Source: Cyprinodon diabolis | Taxonomy: Eukaryota; Chordata; Actinopteri; Cyprinodontiformes; Cyprinodontidae | Assembly (NCBI GenBank): GCA_030533445.1 | Contig: CM060075.1 | Location: 39,765,719-39,829,718, forward strand | DNA length: 64,000 nt | Reading direction: 5' to 3' | Shown: positions 48,301 through 59,985 of the stretch, in pieces | Layout of the letters: each line of letters starts with the position of its first letter | Position numbering within the stretch: position 1 is the first letter of the stretch | Translations under genes and position numbers: made by a program | Notes under the pieces: generated by a model | Seen by the model: the letters and a program-made list of their open reading frames with translations, nothing else | What the model was told of the DNA's origin: nothing | Databases searched by the model: none

Positions 48301-51300
48301 CAGGGTTTGGTTGTGGTTTGGAGGACCCAAATGCAGAGGCAGAGAGGCGGAGGAGATTTCTTGTGGATTTAATTAAAGGAAACTGTTTAACAAAGGCAGG
48401 AAACCAAAAATCCAACTAATAATGAAACGCAGACCAGAACCATGGAGACATCAAGGGAAAACCAAACACGAGGAGCAGGGGTGAGACGAGGAACATAGAC
48501 CACAGCATGGGAAGACAGCAAAGACAAGGAACCAACAAATAGTGAGAGCAGAGGGAGAGCATATATAGCTGGGAGCAAAGGGAGGGCTAACGAGCAGACA
48601 AGGAGCAGGTGTGAGAGGAGACAATGAGGGAGCCAAGGGGAAAGGAACACACAAGAGGGCAACAGAGGACAACAGAAAAACATGAGAACTAACATAAATC
48701 TAGAAATTACAACAAAATAGGAATTAAACCAATAAATCTAGAAAACAAGGAGCAAAGTAAAGAACAGCAGAACCAAAACCATGACAGCTTCACATGCAAA
48801 ATAATGGTTGGATTATTAAATCCAAAGACAAAATATAACCTCTGAACTTTCATTTATGACTCAATGCAACCACCTTATAACAGAAAGGGATACATGAGAA
48901 AGAAGAGATGTTCTCTGGGAGGTCAAATTCTTGTTAAAAGCATTTTCTCCTAGGGAGACTAATCTATTGAGAGGAGGACTTAACAAGAAGCTGCGTGGCT
49001 GCAGTTCTGCTGGTAAAGGGGAACAGATTTTTACCCCCTCCAGAGTTCCTGAGAACCTGATGACTCCTAATAAGTGTGTTGCAGACCTTAATAGAGAGGG
49101 GTGGGTCTTCCAGAGCAAGGTCAGTCTCTGCCTCATAGATGTCCCCATTATTGTCTCTGGCCAGGACAGAAACCTTCACGCTGTCAAGGATGGCAGAGTA
49201 CGCACTGTAGGCGGAGTACGGAATCAGGATGGGGACGTTCACGACTGAAGGAAAGAAAAGGGGAAACAGAAGAGAAGTTTTAGGTTTAGAATAGATCTTT
49301 TTTTCTATTGACAGCAGTCGTTGGCACTAATGTTTGACTTAAAAGACTTGTAATGTCTTAAAGTAATAGATTCTGTTTTGATTTGTAGGTTAGTTAGTGA
49401 ACAGACCTTGTCCAGGCAGCAGTGTTTTATCGTGCAGAGCATGCAGGACGTTCTTTAAGGGATTTCCAAAGTAGCTCATGGCTTGAGCGTTAACATTGAT
49501 CACCATCGTCTTATTCCTGTTATCTCTGTTGCTCAGAACCAGATTCAGTTTGATATCCTGTCCAGTTATGTAACTGGTTTCCTGTTGATAAGAACAAAAA
49601 AAAAACAATCAGTGATTGGTGTTTTGTTGATTTAAGTTCAGCTTCAACTCATTTTCACTTTCACATAAAACCAACCTCTTGTAAGGTCATTTCCACTTTT
49701 GAATCAATGACTTTGCAGCTGCTTTGCTGCACAATGCTGTCGGGTTTTAAGTTCATCTCTCTTTTGGCATGATCGTAGACCACTCTCTCCATTGTACTGC
49801 CTGTTGGGGAAAAGAAACCCAGAGTCAACTGAATCCTTTTGAGTTAAATAAATCCCAGTCATTTTAGGGTCAGTAAAATACTAAAATTACCACCAAGACC
49901 TTGTAACCCTACTAAGATAGAGCTGTTAGTCTGGGCATAAAATGTCAATTCAATTCTATTTATAGATTTGTGATCTCCCAAGGAAGAATACAGAAAACAT
50001 TAGATACATGCATAAAATCTATTAATTTCAATTAAGCTCAAATTTAAACTCAGTTTCAAAAATTCCACCTTAGATTTTAGCTATTTAACAAGATTTATTA
50101 CTCAGAAACCAAAGAGATCACAGAGTCGCTGAACTGCAGCATTCACTTCCCCTGAATCTAATTCTTCTGGATGAGAATGACTGAAAGCAGTGCATTTATT
50201 TCACTAAGTCATTAACTTCTCAGCAATTCATCGTCCATAGGAGTAAATCCTGGGAGGGCTCAAAGGGGATGATTCTGCCCTTCCATTAAGATGCAGCCCC
50301 AAAACCTCATTATAAACATCATTCTTTTTTAGATTAATTTATCTTGTTACCTGACAACAAACTCAAGTAATCTAAAATCAAGGTAAAGTGAGTGTAAAAT
50401 ATGTCTCTTGATTATTAAAAGATCATGTTGACTACTTTAGATTCCTTCCAATAAACAAGGCTACCCTGAGCCAGGTTTCAGTGAGCAATCCACCACTGGA
50501 TGAAACAGCAGCAATACGTTAAAATCAGTGAGTCATTAATCACACTAATTGTCCAATAAACACGATTTTGTTGCATAAGAACTGATGTTTTAACCACTTA
50601 CTGGTTAAGAAAATAGCCAAGCTTATAATGATTTTAGCTTAAATGAGGATTTAGTCTAGCAGCAGTGACAGGGGGGGGGGGGGGAGAATAGAGGAAGATG
50701 GGAAAACAAATGATGAGGAGGAGGAAAAACAGATCAGGGGGAAATAAGGAGTAAATTGTTTTAAATATTACACCAGAATAAGAACATTTGGTAATTTTGT
50801 TTAGGGAAGTTGGGTCTACTGTAACGGCTGTTAGGGCAAATGTTTCAGAGGGGTTAATAGACACTTTACTTTTGTTTTTCCACACATAGAAACACAGATA
50901 CCAGTAAATATATTAATGAATAGAGGATAAAAATGTTTGTGTTATTATTAGACGCAAAATTTAAATCTATTAATCAAAAGTATAAAGTTTGTGCATTTAT
51001 AAGTTGCCATATCTTGCGGTGTAGTTGAAATATCTTTTTGAATTTAGGTTTTTGGACAGTAAAGTTTGACGTTGGAATATTGTTTTCAGGAAGCTTTTTT
51101 TGTTTGTCCTCCGTCATCCATGGGGTAGAGGTCAATATAGTAGAGAACAGTCCCAAACAGCATCAAGAGTGTCTCCCTTCTACACTGCCAACTATTGTAG
51201 CTTGAGAGCATTTAGAGTGTTAGCTAATATCTCCTTAAAATCTTAGACATTAACCTTTCACCAGGTGTTTTCAATGGAAAGAAGAATAAATATGGTCACT

Positions 51301-54300
51301 ATATGCTGCTGTATGGGCAGAATGTGATCAAAATACAGTTCAGGATTCAGGTCTGTAAGGATGTGTTTAGAAAGCCTGGGTTGTTTAAGTATGACGGGGC
51401 AGATCTTTTACACCGTATTTTAAATGGCCACCAAAAGAGTTGAGCAGATGAATAAGGTCTAAAAATTTGTTATAAAGGGTTTTTTTTTAAATCAGGAGAC
51501 TTGACCATATCCCTTTACCCTTCATTCACACACACTCATACACTGATGGTGGTAAGCTACATTACAGCCACAGCTGCCCTGAGGAAGTTGCCCTCTGACC
51601 ACCATCAGTAGGTGGTCAGAGGGCCACTTACTGATGTATGACAGTAGGTGAAATGTCTTGCCTAAGGACACAACTAGCCTCGTGAGACCATCCTGATCTC
51701 GCAAGCTTTCAAGATTCAACTCGCTAATCAGTCTGGAGACTCGCTGTTAAAGAAAATTTGGAGCCGTTCACCAAACGAACGTCCAATCAGTGTTGGCTTT
51801 GAGGCGGGTTGAGGTGTGACGCAACGAGAAGCGCGACAGTTCAGTCTAAAGAACATGGCGGCTTCAGCCGATGAAACTAGCGTTAGCGTGGCTATCGAGC
51901 AAGTTTTATCGGAATTACAGAGTATTTCTTCACTGAAAGAAGAGCAAAACACTGCTCTGGAGGCTTTTCTCAGAGGAAAAGATGTTTTTGCTCTTCTCCC
52001 GACTGGTTTCGGCAAGAGTTTGATCTATCAATTGGCTCCTCTTCGTCGTCGCTCTGTTACTTCATATGCTTCGTTGATCTGATTGGTTTATTTGGCCCGT
52101 CTATCACCAACATAGGCCAATAAGCTAACCAGTATTTTCGCCCCTTCCCAAAATTACTTCTACGGAAGGTTTCCAGATGGATATGCGGAGCAAATCCATC
52201 TGGCGGAGTCAGGTTAGGACACAACAGCATTGAAAGCTGGAGTTAGGGCTTGAACAAACAACCCTGGGGTTGCAGGGCAAACTCCTGCATCTGTCACTAC
52301 TACAGTATTTGTAACCTGTGTGTTAAACATGACAAAAGTTACTGCTTTTAGGAGCTGTTTCTGTCAGCAGAATTAAGAGAACCAAAAGTTGCTTTGTTGC
52401 GTTATTTTGGAAGCCTCTTATAAAAATGGTCTCTGTGAGGCAACAGATTTTTAAATGATGGCGTCATGGTTTTCCCCTTTTGGGACTCTAAGTGTTTAGT
52501 TTTCGGTTTTTAGTTATTCTGTTTTGATCTTTGGTTTATTTTCCATGATATTCAAGCAGTCTTTAGTTACTCTCTGTTGCCCCCTTATGCTTGTTTCCTT
52601 TCCCCTTGGCTTCCTTCTAGTTAGTTCCACTCTCACCTGCTCCTTATTCAGCGCATTAGCCCATCCTTTGCTCTGTTTCCCTTATATACTCCACCTCTGC
52701 AGTCATTCAGTGCTGGTTCCTTGTTGTTTTTTTGTTTTGCTCTCGTCTCTGGCTTCCCACTCTAGTTTTCCCTGATGCTTTCTGGATTTTTGGTGGTCTG
52801 CCTTTGTTTTATTCATTAAATCTACAAGATTCACCTCTGCCTCCTGGTCTCTGAATTTCTGTCCTTAACCAACCTCCATACAAATCCTGACAGATGATTG
52901 GTAACCATCGTAAGGTCTTGCTGATTCAAAGGAACACAGCAGGACTACAATGACTCGTCATTTTATCTTAATCATGCATGGAAATCAAGAATTAATCAAA
53001 TTAACCTAATGCTTTCAGTAAAAGATCTCAGATTTGTGTTTTTACCTTCTTGGTATTTGTAGGTGTTCGTTATATCACTCCTTGTGAAGCAGCCAACAGC
53101 TTTAGTGGAGATTTTCTGGCCCACGCCTGCAGTGTCAGTGAGGGATTTCAACTTTGTCTTTGAGCCATCACTATTGACCTGCAAAACATGGGATATGTTA
53201 GTGATGGTGCAGCTCTCGCATGTTTACACCAGATGCAAAACCTAGATTTAAAAAGACATTGCATTTAAACTATTTGGTTCCATCCAATAGTGAATAGATA
53301 AGGACATCTGAATATTTTTTGGATAGCTTTCAGTGTATTTTGACGATGCTTAAGAATTTAAAGAAAACAAAAATCATGTTATCTCTGCTTGATAACAAAC
53401 CTACCATATTTCCTGAATTAAAGCATGTCTGCCATTAAGGAAGACATTTAACTTAAACCAGTCATGACAAAAACCCTTTTCAACATTTCCCATTATTGGA
53501 TGATTATATGTATATGTATAAATTTTTGTTCTACATTAGAAAAAAAGTTGTGCTGACCATCCACTTGACCACATCAGCATTGACCTCACTGAAGACAAAG
53601 GGTACGTCATATTTCAGGTTCATTTTGCCCTGGTGGATAGCAGCCACTGGTGCTGGACCGCAGCAGAACACTCCTGAAAGAAGAGGTCAAACTTTGGCAC
53701 TTCCAGTTAAACAACATTAGAGGAGAAGAACAACTGTTTACCTCCACTCTTTTCCTGAGGAGTGGGATCCAAGACCTGCCAACCATCGAAACTACCTGCC
53801 TGGTTGAGGTCAGGCCTCTTCATCCAACCCTCGACCCACACATGGAAGTTCCTACACGGCAATTAGACATTTATAAACTGTTAATTATTTCTCAGTTTTT
53901 GATCTGATTGCTAGATGTCAGACAGAATAAAGAAAAGAAGACATTTTAAATTCTGAGCAAACCTTAGTTTTTTCCATTAAATAATCCTCTCCATATTTTT
54001 AAACTTTTGTAGATGCAGATTTTTTTATCTTTTCTTTTTTCCGAGTATAAACTCAAAACTTTTACGTTTGGAAATCCCAGCATTGTTCTTACCATATACG
54101 GTCAGAATCCTGATTGGCTTTTAGTCCGTAGTCATCAAAATACTCATCAATCGTGAGGCTGTTGTTTTTATCATGAGCAGACTTGAAATTTGTGACGACA
54201 CGGCAAGGTATACCGAAGAACCGCATCACTGCAATCACAATGACGAAAAGCATGTATCTCGGTCAGTCTTTAATGGTTTACAATATGTACACTAAAGAAT

Positions 54301-57300
54301 CCATGACGATACCTGTGCACATCACACCGGCAAACACCCAGCATTGTCCGTACTTTACTGCCTTTAAGTTGTTTCGATGCCATTGCTGTAAGATGTTGAC
54401 ACTGCTGGTCCATCTCAGAGGAGAAACACCACCCTGATATTTGTTATCCCAGCATCCAGCTAAAACACCCAAATCGTCATTACTGTTGATCTGTAAAATG
54501 ACAAAATGTTAATCCCACAAAGGTGGTACATTTAATGCAGATCTATGTGAATGATCAGTCTCACCATGGCACTGATTACACGGCTAACGTAGATGGGGTT
54601 GCAGCGAGCTGCAACGTCTCCAGCTGGGTCTTTCAGGTGTTTTCGGTTGGCATCAAGCAATTCAAAGCAAATATCCACCATTTCTTCCTCAAACTGCAAG
54701 AAATTCAGTGTGTTCAAAGCTGTGGGAGTTCTTGCTCTGTGGTTGACTGACTGCTTCTAAGTTTTCAACCACATCTTAGTCATAGAATAATCCAGAACCT
54801 ACTTTAATCTCAGAGTAAATCCTAAAATGGGTGTGATTGACATACAAGTTTTTACACAGAGCCAGCTGGCAAGGGAGTGGAAGAGACAACAACCTTTCTC
54901 AATGAGCTGGGCTCCAGAGCCCAGGCTATGCAAGGAGGTGAGACTAACTATTTTCTAGCCATTACTGCTCCACCTCCTGCACTGGTTCAGGCTCCTTACC
55001 CCAGAGTGGTGATGGATGGATCCCCAAAGATGGATGGATGGATGGATGGATGGATGGATGGATGGATGGATGGATGGATGGAGGGGTCGGTGGGTAGATG
55101 GATGGATGGATGGATGGATGGATGGATGGATGGATGGATGGATGGATGGATGGATGGAGAGGTCGGTGGGTGGATGGAAGATTGATGGATGGATGGATGT
55201 TGGATGGATGGACGGATGGATGGACGGATGGATGGATGGATAGATGGATGGATGGATGGATGGATGTTGGATGGATGGATATTGGATGGATGGATGTTGG
55301 ATGGATGGATGTTGAATGGATAGATATTGGATGGATGGATGGGTGTTGGATGGATAGATATTGGATGGATGGATGGATGGATGTTGGATGGATGGATGGA
55401 TGGATGTTGGATGGATGGATATTGGATGGATGGATGTTGGATGGATGGATGGATGGATGGATGGATCGAGGGGTCGGTGGGTGGATGGAAGATTGATGGA
55501 TGGATGGATGTTGGATGGATGGATGCATGGATGGATGGATCGAGGGCTCGGTGGGTGGATGGAAGATTGATGGATGGATGGATTTTGGATGGATGGATGG
55601 ATGGATGGATGGATGGATAGATGGATGGATGGATATTGGATGGATGGATGTTGGATGGATGGATATTGGATGGATGGATGTTGGATGGATGGATGGATGG
55701 ATGGATGGATGGATGGATGGATGATGGATGGATGGATGGATGGATGGATCGAGGGGTCGGTGGGTGGATGGAAGATTGATGGATGGATGGATGTTGGATG
55801 GATGGATGGATGGATGGATGGATGGATGATGGATGGATGGATGGATGGATTAATGGATGGATGGATGGATTAATGGATGGATGGATCGAGGGGTCGGTGG
55901 GTGGATGGAAGATTGATGGATGGACGGATGTTGGATGGATGGATGGATGGATTAATGGATGGATGGATGGATTAATGGATGGATGGATGGATGGATGGAT
56001 GGATGGATGGATGGATGGATCGAGGGGTCGGTGGGTGGATGGAAGATTGATGGATGGATGGATTTTGGATGGATGGATGGATGGATGGATAGATGGATGT
56101 TGGATGGATAGATGGATGGATGGATATTGGATGGATGGATGTTGGATGGATGGATATTGGATGGATGGATGGATGAATGTTGGATGGATGGATGGATGTT
56201 GGATGGATGGATGGATAGATGGATGCATGTTGGATGGATGGATGTTGGATGGATGGAGGGATGGATGGATGGTGGCATAGATGGATGGATGGATTCATTC
56301 ATTCATTCATTCATTCATTCAGTCATTCATTCATTCATTCATTCATTCATTTATTCATGTTTAAACCTCACTTGTCCAAACTCCCAGATCATTGGTTGGA
56401 TTTGGTGTGCCGTCCCCATGTAGATGAGTCCTAGTTCATTCATCACATATTCCTGGCATTCCTTTTCATCAGGTAGGTGCACCCAATCATCTGCCAATGA
56501 AAATACACTCTTTATAAATCAATCAATAAACAGACTTTATGATGATGTGACCTTTGAATACTGTTGGGCTATTTCCTCCCACAAATCATTCTAAGGTAAA
56601 GTGTTACACCTCTTTAAAGGTATGCTTGTCACTCACCCCGGCACCAAGGGTTGAACAGCACCACCAGGCTTTCCTTTACGGCTTTCCTATTCTCTATTTC
56701 TGCCAGCAAGGAATACTTCCCCACAGGAGCATCAACGGGTGGGGTTACCAAAAGGCTGAGTATGCCCTTCTGCAGGTTGGACCTGTCATCGACTTTGCAG
56801 CTCCACACTGCTTTACTGCCAGCAACGCACATGGGAGCGTAGTTACTAAAAGTGCACTTGGTCCCTTGGCTTTCTGATGCAAAACGACCTTAGGAAAGAA
56901 GTGCATACTGCTTTAAAATTATATTTTGCGTTTAAAAAACACAACCAGGAAATAATATTGTCTGATAAATCTCTGTATTATCGTGGGTCCACATAATCAC
57001 TGACTATTTACAGAATCGTGTGCCAGCTGAACTTATCTAAAAGAAAACAACAAAGCCCTGAAACCGGACAACAACGCTGTTTGACACCCAGATTAAAAGT
57101 GCTCCACCTGTTTCCACTGTGAGTTGAACCTTTTCTGATGGCTGTAAAGCGTAGGCCATCTCAAGTGTCATGAGAAACGGCTGTCCTCGTCTCACAATCA
57201 GCTGCTTTGTAGTGATTTTATTGGTCTTATGGGCGGCATTGTTGGTGTGGCAGTGGAGGTCCACTTTCCTGATTTCTGGAGAACACCAGTGAGGAATTAG

Positions 57301-58331
57301 AGTTATATAAACATGATGAGATTAGATTACTGATAAGGGACTTTAGTACTCTTTTGCCCTAAGGTATCATTGTGACATTTTGACTCAAATTAAGAAAAAA
57401 AACACTCTAATAAATTGCATTTTTATAACATTATCGTACAAATAAACTTCTTTAGGTCAAAGGCTCAGAATCCTAAGCATTCCGTTCAGCAGTCAATGTC
57501 TACTAACTTTAATCACTCTGAAAATTCAGTCTAAGCCTTTATGCAACTTTATACACATTTTAAATAAACTTTAACTTATATAATTTAAGTTCTGAGCTTC
57601 TGATAAAGGTTAAGGGACATAGAAACTGTTTGGACAACCAGTTGAGGAATAAAAAGATCTTCCATTTTAACACAGATTTTTTTTTTTTTATGTAAATTCA
57701 AACTTCTGTTTTCATGCTATAGTTATTATCTAGAAAGGTTAGAATACAACAGCTTAAATTTAAGAAAAGGGCAATGCAACATATTAAAAAATACTTATCA
57801 AAGAAACTCTCTAAATGTTGGGTACCAGTTATAATTTTTTTCACTATGCAGTTCATGATATGAAAAAAATATCAAATCTAAACTCATCTTTTCTTAAACT
57901 TTAGATAACTAACCAGACCCAGGATTTTGTAAAAAATAGCTTCAAAATATTTCTCATTTGTAAATCAAAACTTAACAAAAGAGGTTCAGCATAATATAGA
58001 TCTAGATCTTTAAGATGAAAAAAGTTCATGTAGAAAATATTTTGCAATTCATCTAAGTCAGTGTATTTCTAGGGCTTTAAAATGCAATATAATTTTAATA
58101 TATAGCTGTATATAATTAAATTATGTTAGACATGGTTCAGCTTCAGTAATTCATCATTCAATATAATCCTAATACAAATAAATTTGACGTACTGACAGAT
58201 TAAAGTACGATTCACAGTCAAACAAGCAAAGCATTTTACATCTCCTTTGAATCTCATTCACTTGTATAAAATAAAAACTGAACTTATCCATTATATAGCT
58301 CACCATTGCTGCTATGACACGCGGAGCTCAT
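45399..58331 (-). CDS. Transglutaminase (protein-glutamine gamma-glutamyltransferase), 15 coding exons
   Basis: Ca-dependent enzyme forming isopeptide bonds between glutamine and lysine side chains. Exons, 5' to 3': 58331-58304, 57275-57108, 56888-56637, 56490-56372, 54693-54565, 54490-54313, 54228-54093, 53851-53742, 53673-53558, 53178-53046, 49800-49676, 49581-49407, 49244-49087, 47396-47263, 45549-45399. All phases match, giving 703 aa (TGM2 is 687). Domains: N-terminal beta-sandwich ([10 protein letters not shown]..., to about 150), catalytic core (about 150-480) and two C-terminal beta-barrels. The triad is C282 ([10 protein letters not shown]), H340 (NFHVWVEGW) and D365 (WQVLDPTPQ). There is no signal peptide; the start is [10 protein letters not shown]. 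Best described as TGM2/TGM5-like; the exact paralogue is not determined. Introns hold the GATG array, a split SINE and several MITEs. Confidence 0.93.
46259..46961. mobile_element. hAT-like MITE in transglutaminase intron 14
   Basis: The left end is CAGGGGCGGAGCTAGA and the right end, reversed, is CAGAGGCGTAGCCAGA. It is flanked by perfect 8-bp duplications GTCAGAGC (46251-46258 and 46962-46969). 'ggccaccc' blocks lie near both ends. Noncoding. The clean duplication suggests a fairly recent insertion. Confidence 0.88.
47606..48093. mobile_element. Foldback-type element with TCAGAATTCTGA repeats, copy 2
   Basis: The terminal inverted repeats begin TACGGAAGAGGATTAGGGCC and extend about 90 bp, including 'cagaattctgactttaatct' units. 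The 7-bp sequence ATATAAC flanks both ends (47599-47605 and 48094-48100). It lies in transglutaminase intron 13. Superfamily not determined. Confidence 0.8.
48298..48786 (-). repeat. Dispersed repeat with TGTCA ends, inverted partner at 52463
   Basis: The ends read TGTCAGGGTTTGG and (reversed) TGTCATGGTTTTGG. The body ('caggtgtgagaggagac', 'tatatagctgggagc') matches the opposite-orientation copy at 52463-52893. The ORFs on either strand are low-complexity translations. Confidence 0.7.
50669..50686. repeat. Poly-G run
   Basis: A G-homopolymer of about 15 bases in transglutaminase intron 10, with G-rich flanks ('gaggaagatggg', 'gaggaggagg'). Confidence 0.8.
51675..52216 (+). mobile_element. 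Short DNA transposon carrying a RecQ-like helicase start
   Basis: Flanked by direct repeats GGACACAAC (51666-51674 and 52217-52225; a tenth base also matches). The outer ends are TAGCCTCGTGAGACC and, reversed, TAACCTGACTCCGCC; they share only the first few bases and purine pattern. The interior starts a helicase frame and then jumps to the 3' end, as in an internal deletion. I cannot name the superfamily. Confidence 0.75.
51855..52082 (+). pseudogene. N-terminal fragment of a transposon RecQ-like helicase
   Basis: The frame begins [18 protein letters not shown], then [19 protein letters not shown] (a RecQ-type Q-motif region: 'K..Q..A...F..GKD') and [20 protein letters not shown], the Walker A P-loop with TGFGKS. 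Right after, it turns into [16 protein letters not shown], so motifs Ia to VI are missing. RecQ-like proteins with this start occur in many fish genomes and are often annotated as WRN- or RecQ-like, from memory. Here it is a 75-codon deletion remnant. It lies antisense within transglutaminase intron 10 and is not an exon of that gene. Confidence 0.7.
52463..52893 (+). repeat. Dispersed repeat with TGTCA ends, plus-strand copy
   Basis: Begins 'gtcatggttttcc' and ends 'aaatcctgaca'. The body has 'tcacctgctccttattcagc', 'cttatatactcc' and 'tcacctctgcctcctggtc', matching the reverse of 48298-48786. Confidence 0.7.
54313..54490 (-). CDS. Transglutaminase exon 6 with the catalytic cysteine
   Basis: Codes [18 protein letters not shown] to VMCT. 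It contains the active-site motif [10 protein letters not shown] (C282 in my numbering; C277 in human TGM2), the W-D-N substrate-channel region and the V-K-Y-G-Q-C-W signature found in all active transglutaminases. Acceptor 'attttacag' and donor GTATCG. The donor is less canonical than the others, but the phase is right and exon 7 resumes as [14 protein letters not shown]. Confidence 0.92.
55014..56292. repeat. GATG array of 1.28 kb with higher-order units, transglutaminase intron 4
   Basis: GATG units are broken by recurring variant blocks: 'gaggggtcggtgggtggatg' with 'gaagattgatgg' is found near 55081, 55159, 55468, 55543, 55750, 55888 and 56022, and 'gatattggatgg'/'gatgttggatgg' between. 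The long Met-Asp-Gly-Trp or Ile-His-Pro-Ser frames on both strands are stop-free translations of this array. Confidence 0.95.
56293..56355. repeat. (ATTC)n microsatellite
   Basis: About 15 ATTC units with one 'agtc' variant. It directly adjoins the GATG array and lies 17 bp from transglutaminase exon 4. Confidence 0.9.
57276..58303. other. Transglutaminase intron 1
   Basis: AT-rich intron. No bounded repeat or RNA gene was recognised. Confidence 0.6.
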
Positions 58332-58412
58332 GTTCTTTTTCTGCGGCAGTAGCTCTCTAAGGATCAGTAAGCTCTGCAATCCAGAGTGAACACCTTCTGC
58401 AGCCACCTGAGC

Positions 58413-58418
58413 TTTATA
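58413..58418 (-). promoter_or_regulatory. Possible TATA box of the transglutaminase gene
   Basis: On the minus strand the sequence reads TCTATAAAGCTC, about 85 bp upstream of the start codon at 58331. A start of transcription near 58385 would give a short 5' UTR. Judged by position only. Confidence 0.45.
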
Positions 58419-58420
58419 GA

Positions 58421-59050
58421 CACGTTGCTCCCTTCCTTTATCTGATAGCATCCCTGATTTATCAGCTTATTGAAGCTAAAGAATGTCAGATGAACTGCGT
58501 TACATTGCAGACTGATTTAATCAGATGCATTCTTCCTCTACCGGCCCCAGCAGGTGTATGGCTCACTAACTGGGAATTATGTACATCTTTTATCACTACC
58601 ACACCTACTAATATATTTTAAAACCATTGACCCTTTTGTAAGCATTGTGACTGTCACTGATCAGTCTGGTTTTGATAATAATTTGCTATCTTCAGACTGA
58701 TTCACTCAGACTTTTTCCAAGAACTGTTTCCAAGCCAACTAGCCAGCACTACAGTATATTGTTGCTTTTCCTGGATTCAATTTTACTTAATCTTAAGTTT
58801 TTGGTTTCTTACATTTAGACAGAATTGATCTTCTCTGGTAAAGCTTTCTAAAAAGCATGCAACTATCATTCATTTAGAAACACATTAATTAGATCAGAAA
58901 CATTTGCTGGCCGGAAAGGAGTAGCTTAGCATATCTGCTTAGATTCATTTTTAATTTTCTATCTGGTTGATGTCATTTTTTTTTTACTGGAACTAAGAAT
59001 GCAAAACCAAGTGAATGAAAAACAGCTACATCCGATCTGCACCAATCATT
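58421..59050. other. Upstream flank of transglutaminase, nothing recognised
   Basis: AT-rich intergenic DNA. No repeat boundary is seen. Confidence 0.4.
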
Positions 59051-59124
59051 CAGCTGTCAAACCCAGACCCATCAGTTGGATGGTTATACAGAGCAAATAT
59101 AATTACTCTTTCCTTAACTCGGGA

Positions 59125-59760
59125 ATATGCACTGCTTGCTTTTAAGGTAGCTGTTATTAAACCTTTATTTTTATGACAGATTTCTGGTTTTTTTATGTTG
59201 TCCAGGGATCTTGTCATTGGAACAATAATATAAAAACACATTTCATGCATTTGTTGGAGCTGGAATATTTTAATTATCAGGGAGAGATTTCAACTGATCC
59301 AAAATGCTGCAGCCAGAGTTCTGAATCAAATTAAAAACAGATTTAATCTCTCCTATCTCAGCTTCCCTTAATTGACTTGACCTGTTTAATCCATAATAGA
59401 ATTTAAAATATGCCTTCTTACACAAAATAACTAAATAACCAAGCTTTTTTTCTATATTAAAGATCAATTTGTTCCTGATGTTTCTAATTTGCTCTCAATC
59501 TGCAGGTTTACTAGTGGTTCCTACAACTTCTAAAAGTAGAACTGGAGGCAGATCTTTCTGTTATCAGGCTCCTCTCCTATTGTACAAACAACCAGTTTTA
59601 GTCTAGTTTAGCTTTTGTCTACTTTTAAGGCTTGGCTCAAAACGTTCCATTTTATAAAAGCTTATATGTAGTAAAAGTGTGAGTGGTTATCCTGAGATAT
59701 AGTTATGCTGCTATAGGCCTAGACTACTGGAGGACATAGGTACCGTTTTTCTTCATTATA
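59125..59760 (+). mobile_element. L2-like LINE 3' remnant
   Basis: Degenerate translation shows pieces of an L2-type reverse transcriptase C-terminus: LIQNAAARVLNQIKNRF, later FTSGSYNF and KAWLKTFHFIKAYM, where typical elements have 'LIQNAAARVLT', 'LRSS' and 'FKRHLKTHLF'. The tail 'tatgctgctataggcctaga' is the usual fish L2 3' UTR. Many stops and indels; long dead. Confidence 0.65.
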
Positions 59761-59882
59761 CTTCTATTCTCCAAGTTTGCATTATTTATTGATTAAGTTT
59801 TTTTTTCTTTATGTTTTTTTACACTTCGTAATAGCTACCTCTGGCTGAACACAGGATTATGTGAAATTTCTAATTGGAAAAA

Positions 59883-59883
<1 letters not shown>

Positions 59884-59930
<47 letters not shown>

Positions 59931-59985
59931 TATATATATATATATATATATACATATACAGTATGTATACACACACACGTACTGT
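59884..59985. repeat. (TA)n/(TATG)n microsatellite
   Basis: TA dinucleotides with 'tatacagtatata' interruptions, ending in a short (AC)n run. Confidence 0.9.

Larger units (their letters stand above)
51481..52304 (-). repeat. tRNA-derived SINE (reverse), split by a RecQ-bearing element
   Basis: Sequence 51481-51674 and 52226-52304 aligns, reversed, with the SINE at 2132-2449 ('caggagacttgacc', 'tgaccaccatcagta', 'agggcaaactcctg'). Removing 51675-52216 and one duplicate restores a continuous match, so the order of events is clear. Confidence 0.8.

Noticed and set aside
51816..52082. Helicase-like ORF as a transglutaminase exon or host RecQ gene
   Set aside because: Opposite strand to the gene, bounded by a transposon with target duplications, and cut off after the Walker A motif.
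55014..56292. CRISPR-like regular repeat pattern
   Set aside because: The spacing is irregular, units are tetranucleotides, there are no unique spacers, and the host is a vertebrate.
54962..56302. Long ORFs on both strands (up to 410 codons) of IHPS or MDGW repeats
   Set aside because: They translate the GATG array within a transglutaminase intron. Open frames on both strands come from the repeat composition.
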